DNA from: CAYURP01 sp964447175 | Lineage (GTDB): Bacteria > Zixibacteria > MSB-5A5 > SM23-73-2 | Assembly (NCBI GenBank): GCA_964447175.1 | Contig: CAYURP010000018.1 | Coordinates: forward strand, 1 to 53,954 | Length of the DNA stretch: 53,954 bases | Reading direction: 5' to 3' | Shown: positions 33,191 to 41,798 of the stretch, in pieces | Layout: every line of letters starts with the position of its first letter | Position numbering within the stretch: position 1 is the first letter of the stretch | The notes under the pieces: model-generated | Seen by the model: only the letters and a program-made list of their open reading frames with translations | Databases searched by the model: none | Told to the model about the DNA's origin: nothing | Program-made: the position numbers and the translations under genes

Positions 33191-34597
33191 TTAAGCTGCA
33201 CCTTCAATCTTTTGGGATTGATATTTTTCATCTGCTAAAATATAAGCCCTTCTGCCGGCCCATTCCTCCTCCCAGGCTGGATCTGCAATTCTATGGTAAG
33301 CTTTAGAATACTCATCCAGCTTATCCTTTAGTTCCGTGATAATTGTTTCAGCACCCGGATGGGTAGGGTGGGCACCGGATTTAGCCACCACCTCTCGTAA
33401 TACCCAGGGTTGATCTATTATCATACAGGGAGTCAAAAGATTTCTGCTGTAGGGCTGTCTGCATCTGATGGCTCGGAACAAATTGGAGTTCACGGCTTTC
33501 CACAGTGATTTTTCCCTTATGTTGTCCACTGCAAAGTGGGTGAAGACGCAGGGTTCCACATCCCCGTTAGCATTTATGTGTAGATATTTTCTGCCTCCGG
33601 CAATGCACCCGTCCACGTGAGGGCCATCATTCCAGAAATCACCTATAAAAATAGGTTTATTGGCTCTCAGGTAAATCAGTCTCCTTCTGAGCATGTCCCG
33701 CTGCTGTGGTGTGGGCATTAGCTCCATTTTGGGCTTTCTCCCTATGGGAATGTATTGAAAATACCAGATCAACATGGCGCCTTTGGCTATCAACATATCT
33801 ATTAGCTCCTCGCTGGAGACCAGCTCGATATTTTCCCGGGTCTCGGTAATGGAGGCACCAAAGACAACTCCTGCCTCCCGGAGGTAGTCCATGGCAGCCA
33901 TGATCTTTTTGTAGCTTCCTTTTCCTCTGCGTTCGTCCGTTCGTTTTTCGAATCCCTCAATGCTTATCACCGGCACGGCATTTCCCAGTTGAGCCAGCCT
34001 CTGAGCCATCTGTTCATTGATCAGAGTGCCATTGGTGTAGATCTGAAAATAGACATCATTGTGCTTCTCGAACATTTCCAATAGGTGTTTCCATATAAAT
34101 GGTTCCCCGCCGCTTATGGTGATGAAATATGTTCCCAGATCCTTGGCCTCATTGAGAATTCTGTCCACCAGCTCAAATTCCAACCCGGGATTCTGCTCAT
34201 ATTCTCCAGCATAACATCCATAACAGTGCAGGTTGCACCTCATAGTGGGGCTTATGACCATGAAAAAGGGTGGTTCCACTCCGGTCTGGCACAATATCTC
34301 CTCTCTCCGGTAAGAGCCCAGCAGGGATTCGTTCAGAAAGAAGTTCTGGATCAGTTTATCCCGACATTTTGGGGAGAGCCGGTTTATGATGTTTTTTGCC
34401 AGATTCACTGATGGATGACCTGTGGCAAAAAACTCCTTCATTCCCCTGGCTTTTCTTTTGAGGTCATCATCTGAGGTCAGGGTTTCAGCCAGGGCTGCCA
34501 TCTTAACCAGGTTGTTTACCGAAAACTTTGGCAGAATCTTCATTATCTCTTTAACCAATCTCATTTTCCATGGAGAGTCGATTAGGTTTTTAGCCAT
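33191..34597 (-). CDS. Radical-SAM protein with C-terminal SPASM-like cysteines
   Basis: The 468-residue protein has a helical N-terminal region of about 110 residues. Next comes a radical-SAM domain with C-x3-C-x2-C (Cys121, Cys125, Cys128 in MRCNLHCYGCYAGEY) and the ISGGEPF motif. A C-terminal Cys-rich part follows (GCIAGGRKYLHINANGDVEPC and a later CMIID), as in SPASM/twitch domains that hold extra iron-sulfur clusters. SPASM enzymes often modify peptides or proteins, but no small precursor peptide is seen nearby. A strong GGAGGAGGG site precedes the ATG. I do not recognise the substrate. Confidence 0.88.
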   Translation of the reverse strand: MAKNLIDSPWKMRLVKEIMKILPKFSVNNLVKMAALAETLTSDDDLKRKARGMKEFFATGHPSVNLAKNIINRLSPKCRDKLIQNFFLNESLLGSYRREEILCQTGVEPPFFMVISPTMRCNLHCYGCYAGEYEQNPGLEFELVDRILNEAKDLGTYFITISGGEPFIWKHLLEMFEKHNDVYFQIYTNGTLINEQMAQRLAQLGNAVPVISIEGFEKRTDERRGKGSYKKIMAAMDYLREAGVVFGASITETRENIELVSSEELIDMLIAKGAMLIWYFQYIPIGRKPKMELMPTPQQRDMLRRRLIYLRANKPIFIGDFWNDGPHVDGCIAGGRKYLHINANGDVEPCVFTHFAVDNIREKSLWKAVNSNLFRAIRCRQPYSRNLLTPCMIIDQPWVLREVVAKSGAHPTHPGAETIITELKDKLDEYSKAYHRIADPAWEEEWAGRRAYILADEKYQSQKIEGAA

Positions 34598-34679
34598 TTC
34601 ATCCCTCCTCCTGAAATGAGTTACTTTTTAATGACTCTTTGGATTATCCTTGTTTTAACATACTTATTTTCAAAACTTG

Positions 34680-35399
34680 CTACTTTTTGAAGACATCCGG
34701 CATACTCAATTTATGTTTTGCCTTTTCCATCATTTTTTTAATTTTTTCCGCTTTTTCCCCTTTAGGGAATTTGTCTTTTTCAAATTTTAGGAGAAAATCC
34801 TCCAGTTCCGGGTAGGTGATACCCATCTCCCCCTCATCTGTCTGGTCAGCCCAAAGCCCTGCTGTGGGGACCTTTTGGATTATGCTATCCGGTACACCCA
34901 CAAGCTTTGCCAGGGATTTGACCTCGGATTTCAAAAGATCTCCTAAGGGGAGTATGTCCACTCCTCCATCACCGTATTTGGTGAAATAGCCCACCTTGAG
35001 CTCGCACTTGTTGCCCGTGCCCACAACCAGGTAATTGAGTTTATTGGCATAGTAATAGAGGGTGAGCATCCTCAATCTGGGCTTTATATTAGCCAGGGCG
35101 AGCTTATCACCTGAAGGCAGGATTTTTTTAAATTGCTCAAAGATCTTTGTCAGGTCAATTAACTCGGTCTGCAAATTGAACTTTTTAGCCACCTTTTGGG
35201 CATCAGCCAAATCTTCCTTTTTGCTTTCACAAGGTAAAAGCAAAGCTAATACATTGGAGGTGCCTAAGGCTTCAGCGCAGATCGCCGCAACTACGGAGGA
35301 ATCGAGTCCGCCCGAAAGTCCCAATACCACCCCATTAGTTTGGGATTGATTGGTCTTTTTCCTGATCCAATCAACCATCCTTTGACGAAGCTTTTCCAT
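34680..35399 (-). CDS. nadE: NAD synthetase (ammonia-dependent type)
   Basis: The enzyme amidates deamido-NAD to NAD. The PP-loop is GLSGGLDSSVV, and the later blocks VVGTGNKCELKVGYFTKYGDGG and PTAGLWADQTDEGEMG are typical of NadE. It lacks the nitrilase-like glutaminase domain, so it should use free ammonia or a separate glutaminase. The ATG at 35397-35399 is preferred; an in-frame TTG ten codons earlier is possible, and neither has a clear ribosome binding site. It is divergent from ssb. Confidence 0.93.
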   Translation of the reverse strand: MEKLRQRMVDWIRKKTNQSQTNGVVLGLSGGLDSSVVAAICAEALGTSNVLALLLPCESKKEDLADAQKVAKKFNLQTELIDLTKIFEQFKKILPSGDKLALANIKPRLRMLTLYYYANKLNYLVVGTGNKCELKVGYFTKYGDGGVDILPLGDLLKSEVKSLAKLVGVPDSIIQKVPTAGLWADQTDEGEMGITYPELEDFLLKFEKDKFPKGEKAEKIKKMMEKAKHKLSMPDVFKK

Positions 35400-35523
35400 A
35401 CGCCCAAATTTAGATCTAAAGCAGTTCAATCAAAGATGCATATTCTAAGTTGTGAATAAAATAATTTATAAATAGTTAAAACTTTTTGCAAGTAAAATCT
35501 AAAAAAGTTTATTAATTATTTAG

Positions 35524-35552
35524 TTGACTTTTTGGGTGGAAAATTTTATATT
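35524..35552 (+). promoter_or_regulatory. Promoter of ssb
   Basis: TTGACT (35524-35529) is followed after exactly 17 bp by TATATT (35547-35552). This places the transcript start about 30 bp before the GGGGG-type ribosome site and ATG of ssb. Confidence 0.6.
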
Positions 35553-35590
35553 TATGTAAAAAAAGAACCCTTAAAATCAGGGGGAATCAA

Positions 35591-36007
35591 ATGGCAAGCA
35601 TAAACAAAGTTATCTTAATCGGTAATCTGGGAAAGGACCCGGAGCTTCGTTATACTCCCAGCGGGGCCGCGGTGGCTACTTTCCCCCTTGCTACCACCTC
35701 CAAATGGAAAAACTCATCCGGGGAATCCCAGGAGAGAACCGAGTGGCACAGGATCGTTGCCTGGGGAAGACAGGCCGAGATATGCAATGAGTATCTAAAA
35801 AAGGGGAGCCCGGTTTACCTGGAGGGAAGAATTCAGTACCGCTCCTTTGATGATAAGGAAGGCAACAAAAGATACGTTACCGAGATCATAGCCAGAATGG
35901 TCCAGATGCTGGGCCGAAAAGAGGCTGAACCCTCGTTGCCACCTGAGCAGATGGCTGAAATAGAGAAGGAAACCCCGTCTGAGGAAGATGAGGATCTACC
36001 CTTCTGA
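35591..36007 (+). CDS. ssb: Single-stranded DNA-binding protein
   Basis: The 138-residue protein has the SSB OB fold (residues 1-105, starting INKVILIGNLGKDPELRYT), then a short flexible tail ending in the acidic tip DEDLPF. That tip recruits replication and repair proteins. It works as a tetramer on single-stranded DNA. The tail is shorter than in E. coli. It has a clear promoter and a good ribosome binding site, and is separated by 66 bp from the DUF2723 gene downstream. Confidence 0.96.
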   Translation: MASINKVILIGNLGKDPELRYTPSGAAVATFPLATTSKWKNSSGESQERTEWHRIVAWGRQAEICNEYLKKGSPVYLEGRIQYRSFDDKEGNKRYVTEIIARMVQMLGRKEAEPSLPPEQMAEIEKETPSEEDEDLPF

Positions 36008-36073
36008 TTCAAAGAGTTAAGATCCATTGGCAAAGGCAGAAGTTTCCCTTGCCACAAATTTTAGATTTTTTGA

Positions 36074-37939
36074 ATGTCCCTCCGAACGGTTAAAATCACA
36101 GCAGGGATTTTAGTTTTACTTATCTCCGGGGTAGTTTATTTATTAACCTTAAGCCCCTCTATTTATTTTATAGATTCCGGGGAGCTAGCGGTGGTATGCA
36201 AGACCCTGGGGATTGCTCACCCCACCGGCTACCCACTTTACACCCTTCTTGGGAATTTGTTTACACTCATTACCTTAAAAAGCATTATATTCAGGCTCAA
36301 TTTCTTATCCTCGATTTTAATCTGCTTCACTAATTTATTCGTGTTCCTCATCCTTTTGGACCTATCTCGGTTTATATCAATCCTTAAAACAAAGGAATTG
36401 AAAATATGGGGAGCTTTTCTCGGAGCTCTGGCTTTTGCCTTTAATCCCACCCTGTGGTCTCAGGCTACCACCAACGAGGTTTATGCACTTAATATCTTCC
36501 TTCAAACTCTGGTTATCTATCTCTCCCTTTTCTGGTACCTCAGGACTCAGAATAATAAGGGGGAAAAAGCTGATAAAACGCTTTTCCTCTTTGTGTTTTT
36601 GTATGGACTTAGCTTTGGCGATCATATGTCCACCCTTCTTTTGTTTCCAGCTCTGGCTTTTCTTATTCTGATTACTGAGGGGAAACAGATCTTTGATGCC
36701 AAAAGATTTTCAACTTTGGCTTTGTTTTTCATTCTAGGGCTTACCATCTATCTTTATCTTCCCATCCGAGCAGTCCAGAAACCGCTTTTAAATTGGGGCG
36801 ATCCGACAAACTTCACTAATTTTATCCGCCACGTCTCCGCATGGCAATACCGGGTATGGATGTTTTCCGAATCCGCTGGAGAGCTCTGGGGAAATTTCAA
36901 AAATTTCCTGTATTTATCTTTTAAAGGATTTCAAATCCACCTCTTGATAGTGGGGTTTTTGGGAGCTTATAATCTTGTGAAATATAACATAAAAATATTT
37001 CTCTTCCTGATCATAATTCTTTGCGCTAATGTCCTGTATGGAATAAACTACAGTATAGCCGACATCGATCCCTATTTCCTGCCATCATTTATGGTTTTTG
37101 GCATAATGATCGGATCGGGTTTTTTTGGGATTTTTAATATTTGCGAGAACTTGCTTCTAAAAGATCACCGAAAACGGGTGAAGAAGAATCTTTTGAAAAT
37201 TCTATGCTTTCTACCCTTTATCGTCCTCCCTCTGGTCACCCTTAAGATAAATTACTTTGAGCAGGATAAAAGCAGAAACTACTTAGCCTACGAATGGGGT
37301 AAAAACATCCTGCGCTCGGTTGAAAAGGATGCCATAATTTTAACCAACGTATGGGATCACTACTCCCCCTGGCTCTACTTAAGATATATTGAGAATTTGA
37401 GGCCGGACGTGAGGTTTTTGGAGCTGAGACTGGCTATAAGATCCTGGTATTTTGATTACACAAAAAAAGCTTATCCCGAAATTTTCAAAAGGTCAAAGGG
37501 CAAGATCCAAAGCTTCAAAGAACAGGTGCTGGTCTTCGAGGAAGGGATGCTCAGGGATACCTTAGAGATAGAAAACAGATACGTGGACATGGTAAAAAGC
37601 GTTCTTCTGGATAACTATGATGAGTCACCTCTTTATGTCGATATCGTTCCCACGCCCCAGGTGAGAAATATTCAGAATATGATAAAGGAGAATTTCTTTG
37701 AGATACCGGAGGGTATGGTCCACCGTCTGAAAAAGGAAGCAAAATACTATTCCTATGATTTCCCCCAACTGGATCTTAGGGGCGTTGATGACAAGAGCGT
37801 GTCTAAAGACAAAAGAACGGAGACTAAACTCAAGTACTACTCTCTGATGTTAAAGCGGCGGCTCAGCTATCTGTCCTTTTTTAAGCAGGACTCCCTGGCT
37901 CTGGATTTAGCTCGAAGGTATAAAGATATTTTACATTAA
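36074..37939 (+). CDS. DUF2723 family multi-pass membrane protein
   Basis: The 621-residue protein begins with a membrane helix and the DUF2723 signature (SGELAVVCKTLGIAHPTGYPLYTLLGN). Several more helices follow up to about residue 395, and a soluble C-terminal domain comes last. The layout resembles GT-C glycosyltransferases such as protein O-mannosyltransferases, in which the acidic residue after the first helix (here the Asp/Glu of SGEL) is catalytic. A lipid-linked sugar donor and an envelope target are likely, but neither is known. The family is common in Bacteroidota and related candidate phyla. Confidence 0.85.
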   Translation: MSLRTVKITAGILVLLISGVVYLLTLSPSIYFIDSGELAVVCKTLGIAHPTGYPLYTLLGNLFTLITLKSIIFRLNFLSSILICFTNLFVFLILLDLSRFISILKTKELKIWGAFLGALAFAFNPTLWSQATTNEVYALNIFLQTLVIYLSLFWYLRTQNNKGEKADKTLFLFVFLYGLSFGDHMSTLLLFPALAFLILITEGKQIFDAKRFSTLALFFILGLTIYLYLPIRAVQKPLLNWGDPTNFTNFIRHVSAWQYRVWMFSESAGELWGNFKNFLYLSFKGFQIHLLIVGFLGAYNLVKYNIKIFLFLIIILCANVLYGINYSIADIDPYFLPSFMVFGIMIGSGFFGIFNICENLLLKDHRKRVKKNLLKILCFLPFIVLPLVTLKINYFEQDKSRNYLAYEWGKNILRSVEKDAIILTNVWDHYSPWLYLRYIENLRPDVRFLELRLAIRSWYFDYTKKAYPEIFKRSKGKIQSFKEQVLVFEEGMLRDTLEIENRYVDMVKSVLLDNYDESPLYVDIVPTPQVRNIQNMIKENFFEIPEGMVHRLKKEAKYYSYDFPQLDLRGVDDKSVSKDKRTETKLKYYSLMLKRRLSYLSFFKQDSLALDLARRYKDILH

Positions 37940-37946
37940 AGATAAT

Positions 37947-38696
37947 TTAATCTTTTATTCCCATACGATCTTTAGCCAATTCGGCTTCAGGGGCGTGGGG
38001 GTATTTGTCTATAAGCTCACCGAAGTACTTGTTGGCTTTGACTCTGTCATTTTGCTCCAGGCAGATAAGCCCCAGTTTGTAAAGAGCGCTGGGGGTCTTT
38101 TCTGAATTGGGGTATCTCTGCAGAAGTTTTCCGAACTCATCTGTTGCCTTTTGAAAATCGTTTTTAGCATAATGACATTCAGCGATCCAGTACTGGGCAC
38201 TGGGAGCTAAAGAGGATCGCGGGAAGTAGTTAATGAAATCGCCAAAACCCAGAATAGCCAGATCATAATTCCCTTTGATCACATTCAGATGAGCTGCCTC
38301 ATATAGAGTTTGTGGATCGAAATTGACCTGGGGCTTTGAGGTGTCCCCTTCGGAGATGGTCTCTTGTGCCAGGCTTTTTTCTTTTCTCAACTCCATTTTT
38401 TTGACCAGCTCATTGAAACGGGAATCGGAGTCCCTTAACCAGTTTTCCACTGTTTGTAATCTTTCATCCATGGAGCCAAAAGAGCTATTTACATCAGCCC
38501 TCAATCTTTGCGTTTCCCTCAACTCCTCCTGGAGCAGGCTGTCTAAAACCTCCACATTTTTTTCCAGCTTCCTATTGCTAGTTTCCAGATAATTCAGCTG
38601 GTTTTTGAATCTCACTATTTCCCCTCGGGAGGCACAGCCTAAATTAAAAGCTATGGGTAAAAGGAAGACTGCTACCCATATGATTGTTCTTTTCAT
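37947..38696 (-). CDS. ybgF: Tol-Pal system protein YbgF/CpoB
   Basis: The protein has an N-terminal signal with a Cys that may be lipidated (NLGCASRG; the lipobox is imperfect). An Asp/Glu/Leu-rich coiled coil follows (about 22-105), then three TPR-like repeats (YEAAHLNVIKGNYDLAILGF, AQYWIAECHYAKNDFQKA, ALYKLGLICLEQNDRVKA). CpoB trimerises by its coil and links Tol-Pal to cell-wall synthesis during division. The ATG at 38694-38696 is preferred to an adjoining TTG. It is the last gene of the Tol-Pal cluster, after pal and a terminator-like hairpin. Confidence 0.9.
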   Translation of the reverse strand: MKRTIIWVAVFLLPIAFNLGCASRGEIVRFKNQLNYLETSNRKLEKNVEVLDSLLQEELRETQRLRADVNSSFGSMDERLQTVENWLRDSDSRFNELVKKMELRKEKSLAQETISEGDTSKPQVNFDPQTLYEAAHLNVIKGNYDLAILGFGDFINYFPRSSLAPSAQYWIAECHYAKNDFQKATDEFGKLLQRYPNSEKTPSALYKLGLICLEQNDRVKANKYFGELIDKYPHAPEAELAKDRMGIKD

Positions 38697-38720
38697 CAAA
38701 AGTCATCACCTCGTATTGGA

Positions 38721-38755
38721 AAAAGGGGATGACAGAGAGAATCTATCATCCCCTT
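38721..38755 (-). terminator. Terminator or attenuator between pal and ybgF
   Basis: A perfect 10-bp-arm hairpin (AAGGGGATGA/TCATCCCCTT, 13-nt loop) is followed on the minus strand by TTTTT. It lies between the pal stop and the ybgF start, so it could lower ybgF expression relative to pal. Confidence 0.7.
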
Positions 38756-38760
38756 GATGT

Positions 38761-39288
38761 TTAGTGGGAAGTTATCTTAAACTCATCTCTTCTGTTCTTG
38801 TACCAGGATTCCTCGTTGTGCCGTGGGTCTAAAGCGCGTTCCTTGCCGTAACTTATGATGGAGATCCGGGACGGTTCTATCCCCAGGTTAATCAGATAAT
38901 CCTGGGCTGTGCGGGCTCTTTTCTCGCCTAAAGCCAGGTTATACTCGATGGTTCCCCGCTCATCACAATGACCTTCGATCATGATCTTCACATTGGGGTA
39001 CATTTTCAATTTTCTCGCGTTCTCCTCCAGTACCTTCTTGAACTCTGGCAGAAGACGGTAACGATCGAACTCGAAATGAATCATCTCCAGCTTTACCATT
39101 TCCTCAATAGGGGTTTCGATGATCTCTTCCTCTCTGTAGCCAGGTTGTTCTCCTTCCCCAGGTTCCTCTGTTATCACCTCTGGCGGTGTAGGCTGTTCCT
39201 CTGGTTTGACCATCTCCTTTTGACCACCGCATCCCACAAAAAGACCCATCAAAAGCGCTATCACGACAAAAACCCAAAGTTTTCTCAT
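38761..39288 (-). CDS. pal: Peptidoglycan-associated lipoprotein Pal
   Basis: The 175-residue lipoprotein has a signal peptide ending at LFVGC and a Pro/Glu-rich linker (about 25-60). A C-terminal OmpA-like domain follows, with MIEGHCDERGTIEYNLALGEKRA, the peptidoglycan-binding motif. Pal anchors the outer membrane to the wall and is released or moved by TolB. A strong AGGAGGTGA site precedes the ATG. It follows tolB as in the classical cluster, with a 7-bp repeat array between the two genes. Confidence 0.95.
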   Translation of the reverse strand: MRKLWVFVVIALLMGLFVGCGGQKEMVKPEEQPTPPEVITEEPGEGEQPGYREEEIIETPIEEMVKLEMIHFEFDRYRLLPEFKKVLEENARKLKMYPNVKIMIEGHCDERGTIEYNLALGEKRARTAQDYLINLGIEPSRISIISYGKERALDPRHNEESWYKNRRDEFKITSH

Positions 39289-39311
39289 GATTCACCTCCT
39301 CTGATTGAATT

Positions 39312-39346
39312 GGTTTATAGTTTATAGTTTTTAGTTCATAGTTTAA
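39312..39346. repeat. Degenerate heptanucleotide array 4
   Basis: Five 7-bp units run: GGTTTAT, AGTTTAT, AGTTTTT, AGTTCAT, AGTTTAA. The array lies between tolB and pal and touches the tolB stop codon (39343-39345). Confidence 0.7.
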
Positions 39347-40662
39347 AAGCTCGGTGACCAGGTAGGATTGTAGTTTCCACCTCCTTTAGTTATATTTTTT
39401 TGACTGGAGCCATCCCAGTTCATGGTGTATATCTCGTACTCCCCTGTTCTGTCGGAGCTGAAAACGAGATGATATCCATCGGGTGACCAATAGGGATTCT
39501 CGTTGTTCCCGCTTGAGGTCAGAATCATCAGGTTCTCACCGGTTAAATCAATAGTACAGATATCAAATCCGGTTTTAGTTCGGGTGACAAAGGCGATCTT
39601 ATCGCCTCGGGGGGACCAGACCGGGGAGTCGTTATAATCCAGCTGATAGGTTAGCCTTCTCAGGTTAGCCCCGTCCGAATCCATGATATATATCTGAGGT
39701 GATCCTGCCCGATCCGAGGTGAAGGCGATCTGCTTACCATTGGGCGACCAGGTGGGGGAGGAGTCTATGCTCCAGTTATTGGTTAATCTTTTTTTCACAT
39801 CTCCTTCTTTATCGATGAGGTATATCTCGGCATTGCCATCCTTGGTTAAGGTTATTGCCAGATTTTTCCCGTCAGGTGACCAGGAGGCAGCGGAGTTCAA
39901 TCCCACCTGGGAGGAGATTCTGTGGTTTTTGCTCTCCTTGAGATTCAGAAGCCAGAGATCGGGATTGCCCTCTTTGTAGGAGGTATAGACTAACTTTTCT
40001 CCGTCCGGGGAAAAACGGGGAGTCAAGTTGATGGAGCGGTCATTGGTTACTTTCTGGACGTTGTATCCATCGTAATCGCAGATGTAAATCTCCTTGGTCC
40101 CTTCCCGGGTGGAGACAAATGCAATTTTGCTGGAAAAGATTCCCTTCTCCCCGGTTAGATTATAAACCACATCATCGGAGATAGCATGGGACAGGCCTCT
40201 CAAATTTTCCAATCTGGTTCTGTAGATTTTGGAGAATATTCTTTTATCCCGGAACACGTCATATAGAGACACCTGAACTTTTATTCCTCCTCTTTCCAGC
40301 TCAAATTTACCTGTCAAAACGGTCTGCATACCCAATTTGAACCACCCGTCCAGATTAAACCAGTCCCCATCCAGAACGTCCATTACAAAGGAATCTATCT
40401 CTGCCACATAGAACATCAGAGAATAGTTAAGGTCATCCCGGATTATCCGGGTGATTTGAGAAGCCAGCTCTTTTTCCTCTGGATTAAACTCTCCTTTTTC
40501 CGGAACCAGCTCAGCCACTCCGATATCCATAGGCTCGGCTCCGCCCACGGGCATCTTCACATAGATCTCGGTTTGAGCATGAACTTTCACGCTCAATAAT
40601 AATATAAGAAAAAGAACAGAGATCGAATGGTTTTTTAAAAAAGGAATGGAATCCCTCCTCAT
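39343..40662 (-). CDS. tolB: Tol-Pal system periplasmic protein TolB
   Basis: The 439-residue protein has a signal peptide (to about VHAQ), an N-terminal TolB domain (about 30-165), and a six-bladed beta propeller made of PD40 repeats. Blades show recurrent motifs such as RFSPDGEKLVYTS, SWSPDGKNLAITL and VWSPRGDKIAFVT. TolB shuttles between Pal and the Tol motor during outer-membrane constriction. Length and order are standard. It lies between the TonB/TolA-like gene and pal. Confidence 0.95.
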   Translation of the reverse strand: MRRDSIPFLKNHSISVLFLILLLSVKVHAQTEIYVKMPVGGAEPMDIGVAELVPEKGEFNPEEKELASQITRIIRDDLNYSLMFYVAEIDSFVMDVLDGDWFNLDGWFKLGMQTVLTGKFELERGGIKVQVSLYDVFRDKRIFSKIYRTRLENLRGLSHAISDDVVYNLTGEKGIFSSKIAFVSTREGTKEIYICDYDGYNVQKVTNDRSINLTPRFSPDGEKLVYTSYKEGNPDLWLLNLKESKNHRISSQVGLNSAASWSPDGKNLAITLTKDGNAEIYLIDKEGDVKKRLTNNWSIDSSPTWSPNGKQIAFTSDRAGSPQIYIMDSDGANLRRLTYQLDYNDSPVWSPRGDKIAFVTRTKTGFDICTIDLTGENLMILTSSGNNENPYWSPDGYHLVFSSDRTGEYEIYTMNWDGSSQKNITKGGGNYNPTWSPSF

Positions 40663-40683
40663 TTTCTTCCTTAGACCCTCACA

Positions 40684-41400
40684 TCATCTTCCTGGAATGT
40701 ATTCAAACTCCAGATGCACCCCCAGCTCCTGACCGGTATACTCTGAGGGCAAAGGGGGCAAAGGATCAGCTGACAAAACCGAGCGCAAAGCTGCCTGGTC
40801 AAAGAGTTCCAGCCCGGATGGCTTCTCTATAAAAGCATCAACGATCTTACCATTTTTTTTTATCTTATAATAGATGGTGGAGCGAATAACCGAGGTGGCG
40901 CCCCGGACAGGATTTCTCCAGTATTCAGCGATTTTGGTTCTCATTACGTCCACATAATAGTTACTGCCAAAACCCGCACCTTCCACGTCTGCAAAACCTA
41001 CTCCCTCACCTATCACATCACCCGTTCCATAACCCCCCTCTCCAGTCTCCTCACCCATCTGCTCGGTTTTGGGTTTCTCTTCTTTTTTTATTTCCTCTTC
41101 TCCTTTTCCAGCCTTTTCTTCTTCTTTCTTTATGGTCTTTTCGATCTTACTTGGTTTTTGAACTTTTTTAATCTCCTTAACTGCTATGCCTTGCTCAGCC
41201 TTTTTAGAAGGGGTCTCTTTAGCCACAGTTGCACTACCTCCGGACACTCTCTTTCCACCCCCGGCCCGGGGCAGGCTGACCAGACCCACCTGATAGATGC
41301 GGGGATAACCTTCCACCCTGTTGGTGGGGTAACCGAAAAAAAGGAAAGCCGAGAAAAAAACCAGGTGTAAAATCAGGGAAATGATGATTTCTTTTTTCAT
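40684..41400 (-). CDS. TonB-family energy transducer at the TolA position
   Basis: The 238-residue protein has one N-terminal membrane helix (about 5-24), a Lys/Glu-rich middle part (about 60-125) that may be helical, and a C-terminal TonB-type domain (about 150-238, with SVLSADPLPPLP and LGVHLEFEY). It overlaps the tolR stop by 4 bp (ATGA). In the tol cluster this place is taken by TolA, which transmits proton-motive energy from TolQ-TolR to TolB/Pal. By position it does the same job, while the C-terminal domain looks like TonB_C. Confidence 0.88.
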   Translation of the reverse strand: MKKEIIISLILHLVFFSAFLFFGYPTNRVEGYPRIYQVGLVSLPRAGGGKRVSGGSATVAKETPSKKAEQGIAVKEIKKVQKPSKIEKTIKKEEEKAGKGEEEIKKEEKPKTEQMGEETGEGGYGTGDVIGEGVGFADVEGAGFGSNYYVDVMRTKIAEYWRNPVRGATSVIRSTIYYKIKKNGKIVDAFIEKPSGLELFDQAALRSVLSADPLPPLPSEYTGQELGVHLEFEYIPGR

Positions 41401-41798
41401 TTTTTGCTCTCAGGCTCCACAACCAGTCCTAAATTTTCTATTCCCATTCCCTTTATCAGACTTACCACCCTGACCACCAGTCCATAAGGGACGCTTTCAT
41501 CTGCCCGGAGATAGACCGACTTGGCATTTTTTCTCAACAGGATTTGAGTGAGCCTTTTTTCGAATCCATCCAGGCTGGTAATCTTGTCATCCACGAAAAT
41601 TTTGTTGCCCTTGGTAATGGAGACCACCACCCCCTCGCCTAAATCCTTCTGGGTGGCTTCGGTTTTGGGAAGATTGATCTCTATTCCGGACTGGAGCATG
41701 GGCGCAGCGATCATAAATATGATCAAAAGCACCAGAACTACGTCCACCAGGTTGGTTACGTTAATGTCAGAGAGTGCTGTATAAACCCTTTTTTTCAT
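41397..41798 (-). CDS. tolR: Tol-Pal/ExbD-type proton channel subunit TolR
   Basis: The 133-residue protein has a single membrane helix with the conserved Asp (LVDVVLVLLIIFM) that takes part in proton flow, then a small periplasmic domain. It partners with TolQ to drive the TolA-like transducer. Its start lies inside the end of tolQ (32-bp overlap), so translation is coupled. TolR and ExbD are close relatives; the TolB-Pal context favours TolR. Confidence 0.93.
   Translation of the reverse strand: MKKRVYTALSDINVTNLVDVVLVLLIIFMIAAPMLQSGIEINLPKTEATQKDLGEGVVVSITKGNKIFVDDKITSLDGFEKRLTQILLRKNAKSVYLRADESVPYGLVVRVVSLIKGMGIENLGLVVEPESKK

Noticed and set aside
38968..39327. Long plus-strand frames opposite pal, rnr, ssb, ahcY, ligA and other genes
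   Set aside because: They are antisense to well-supported genes, lack ribosome sites, and show no family features.
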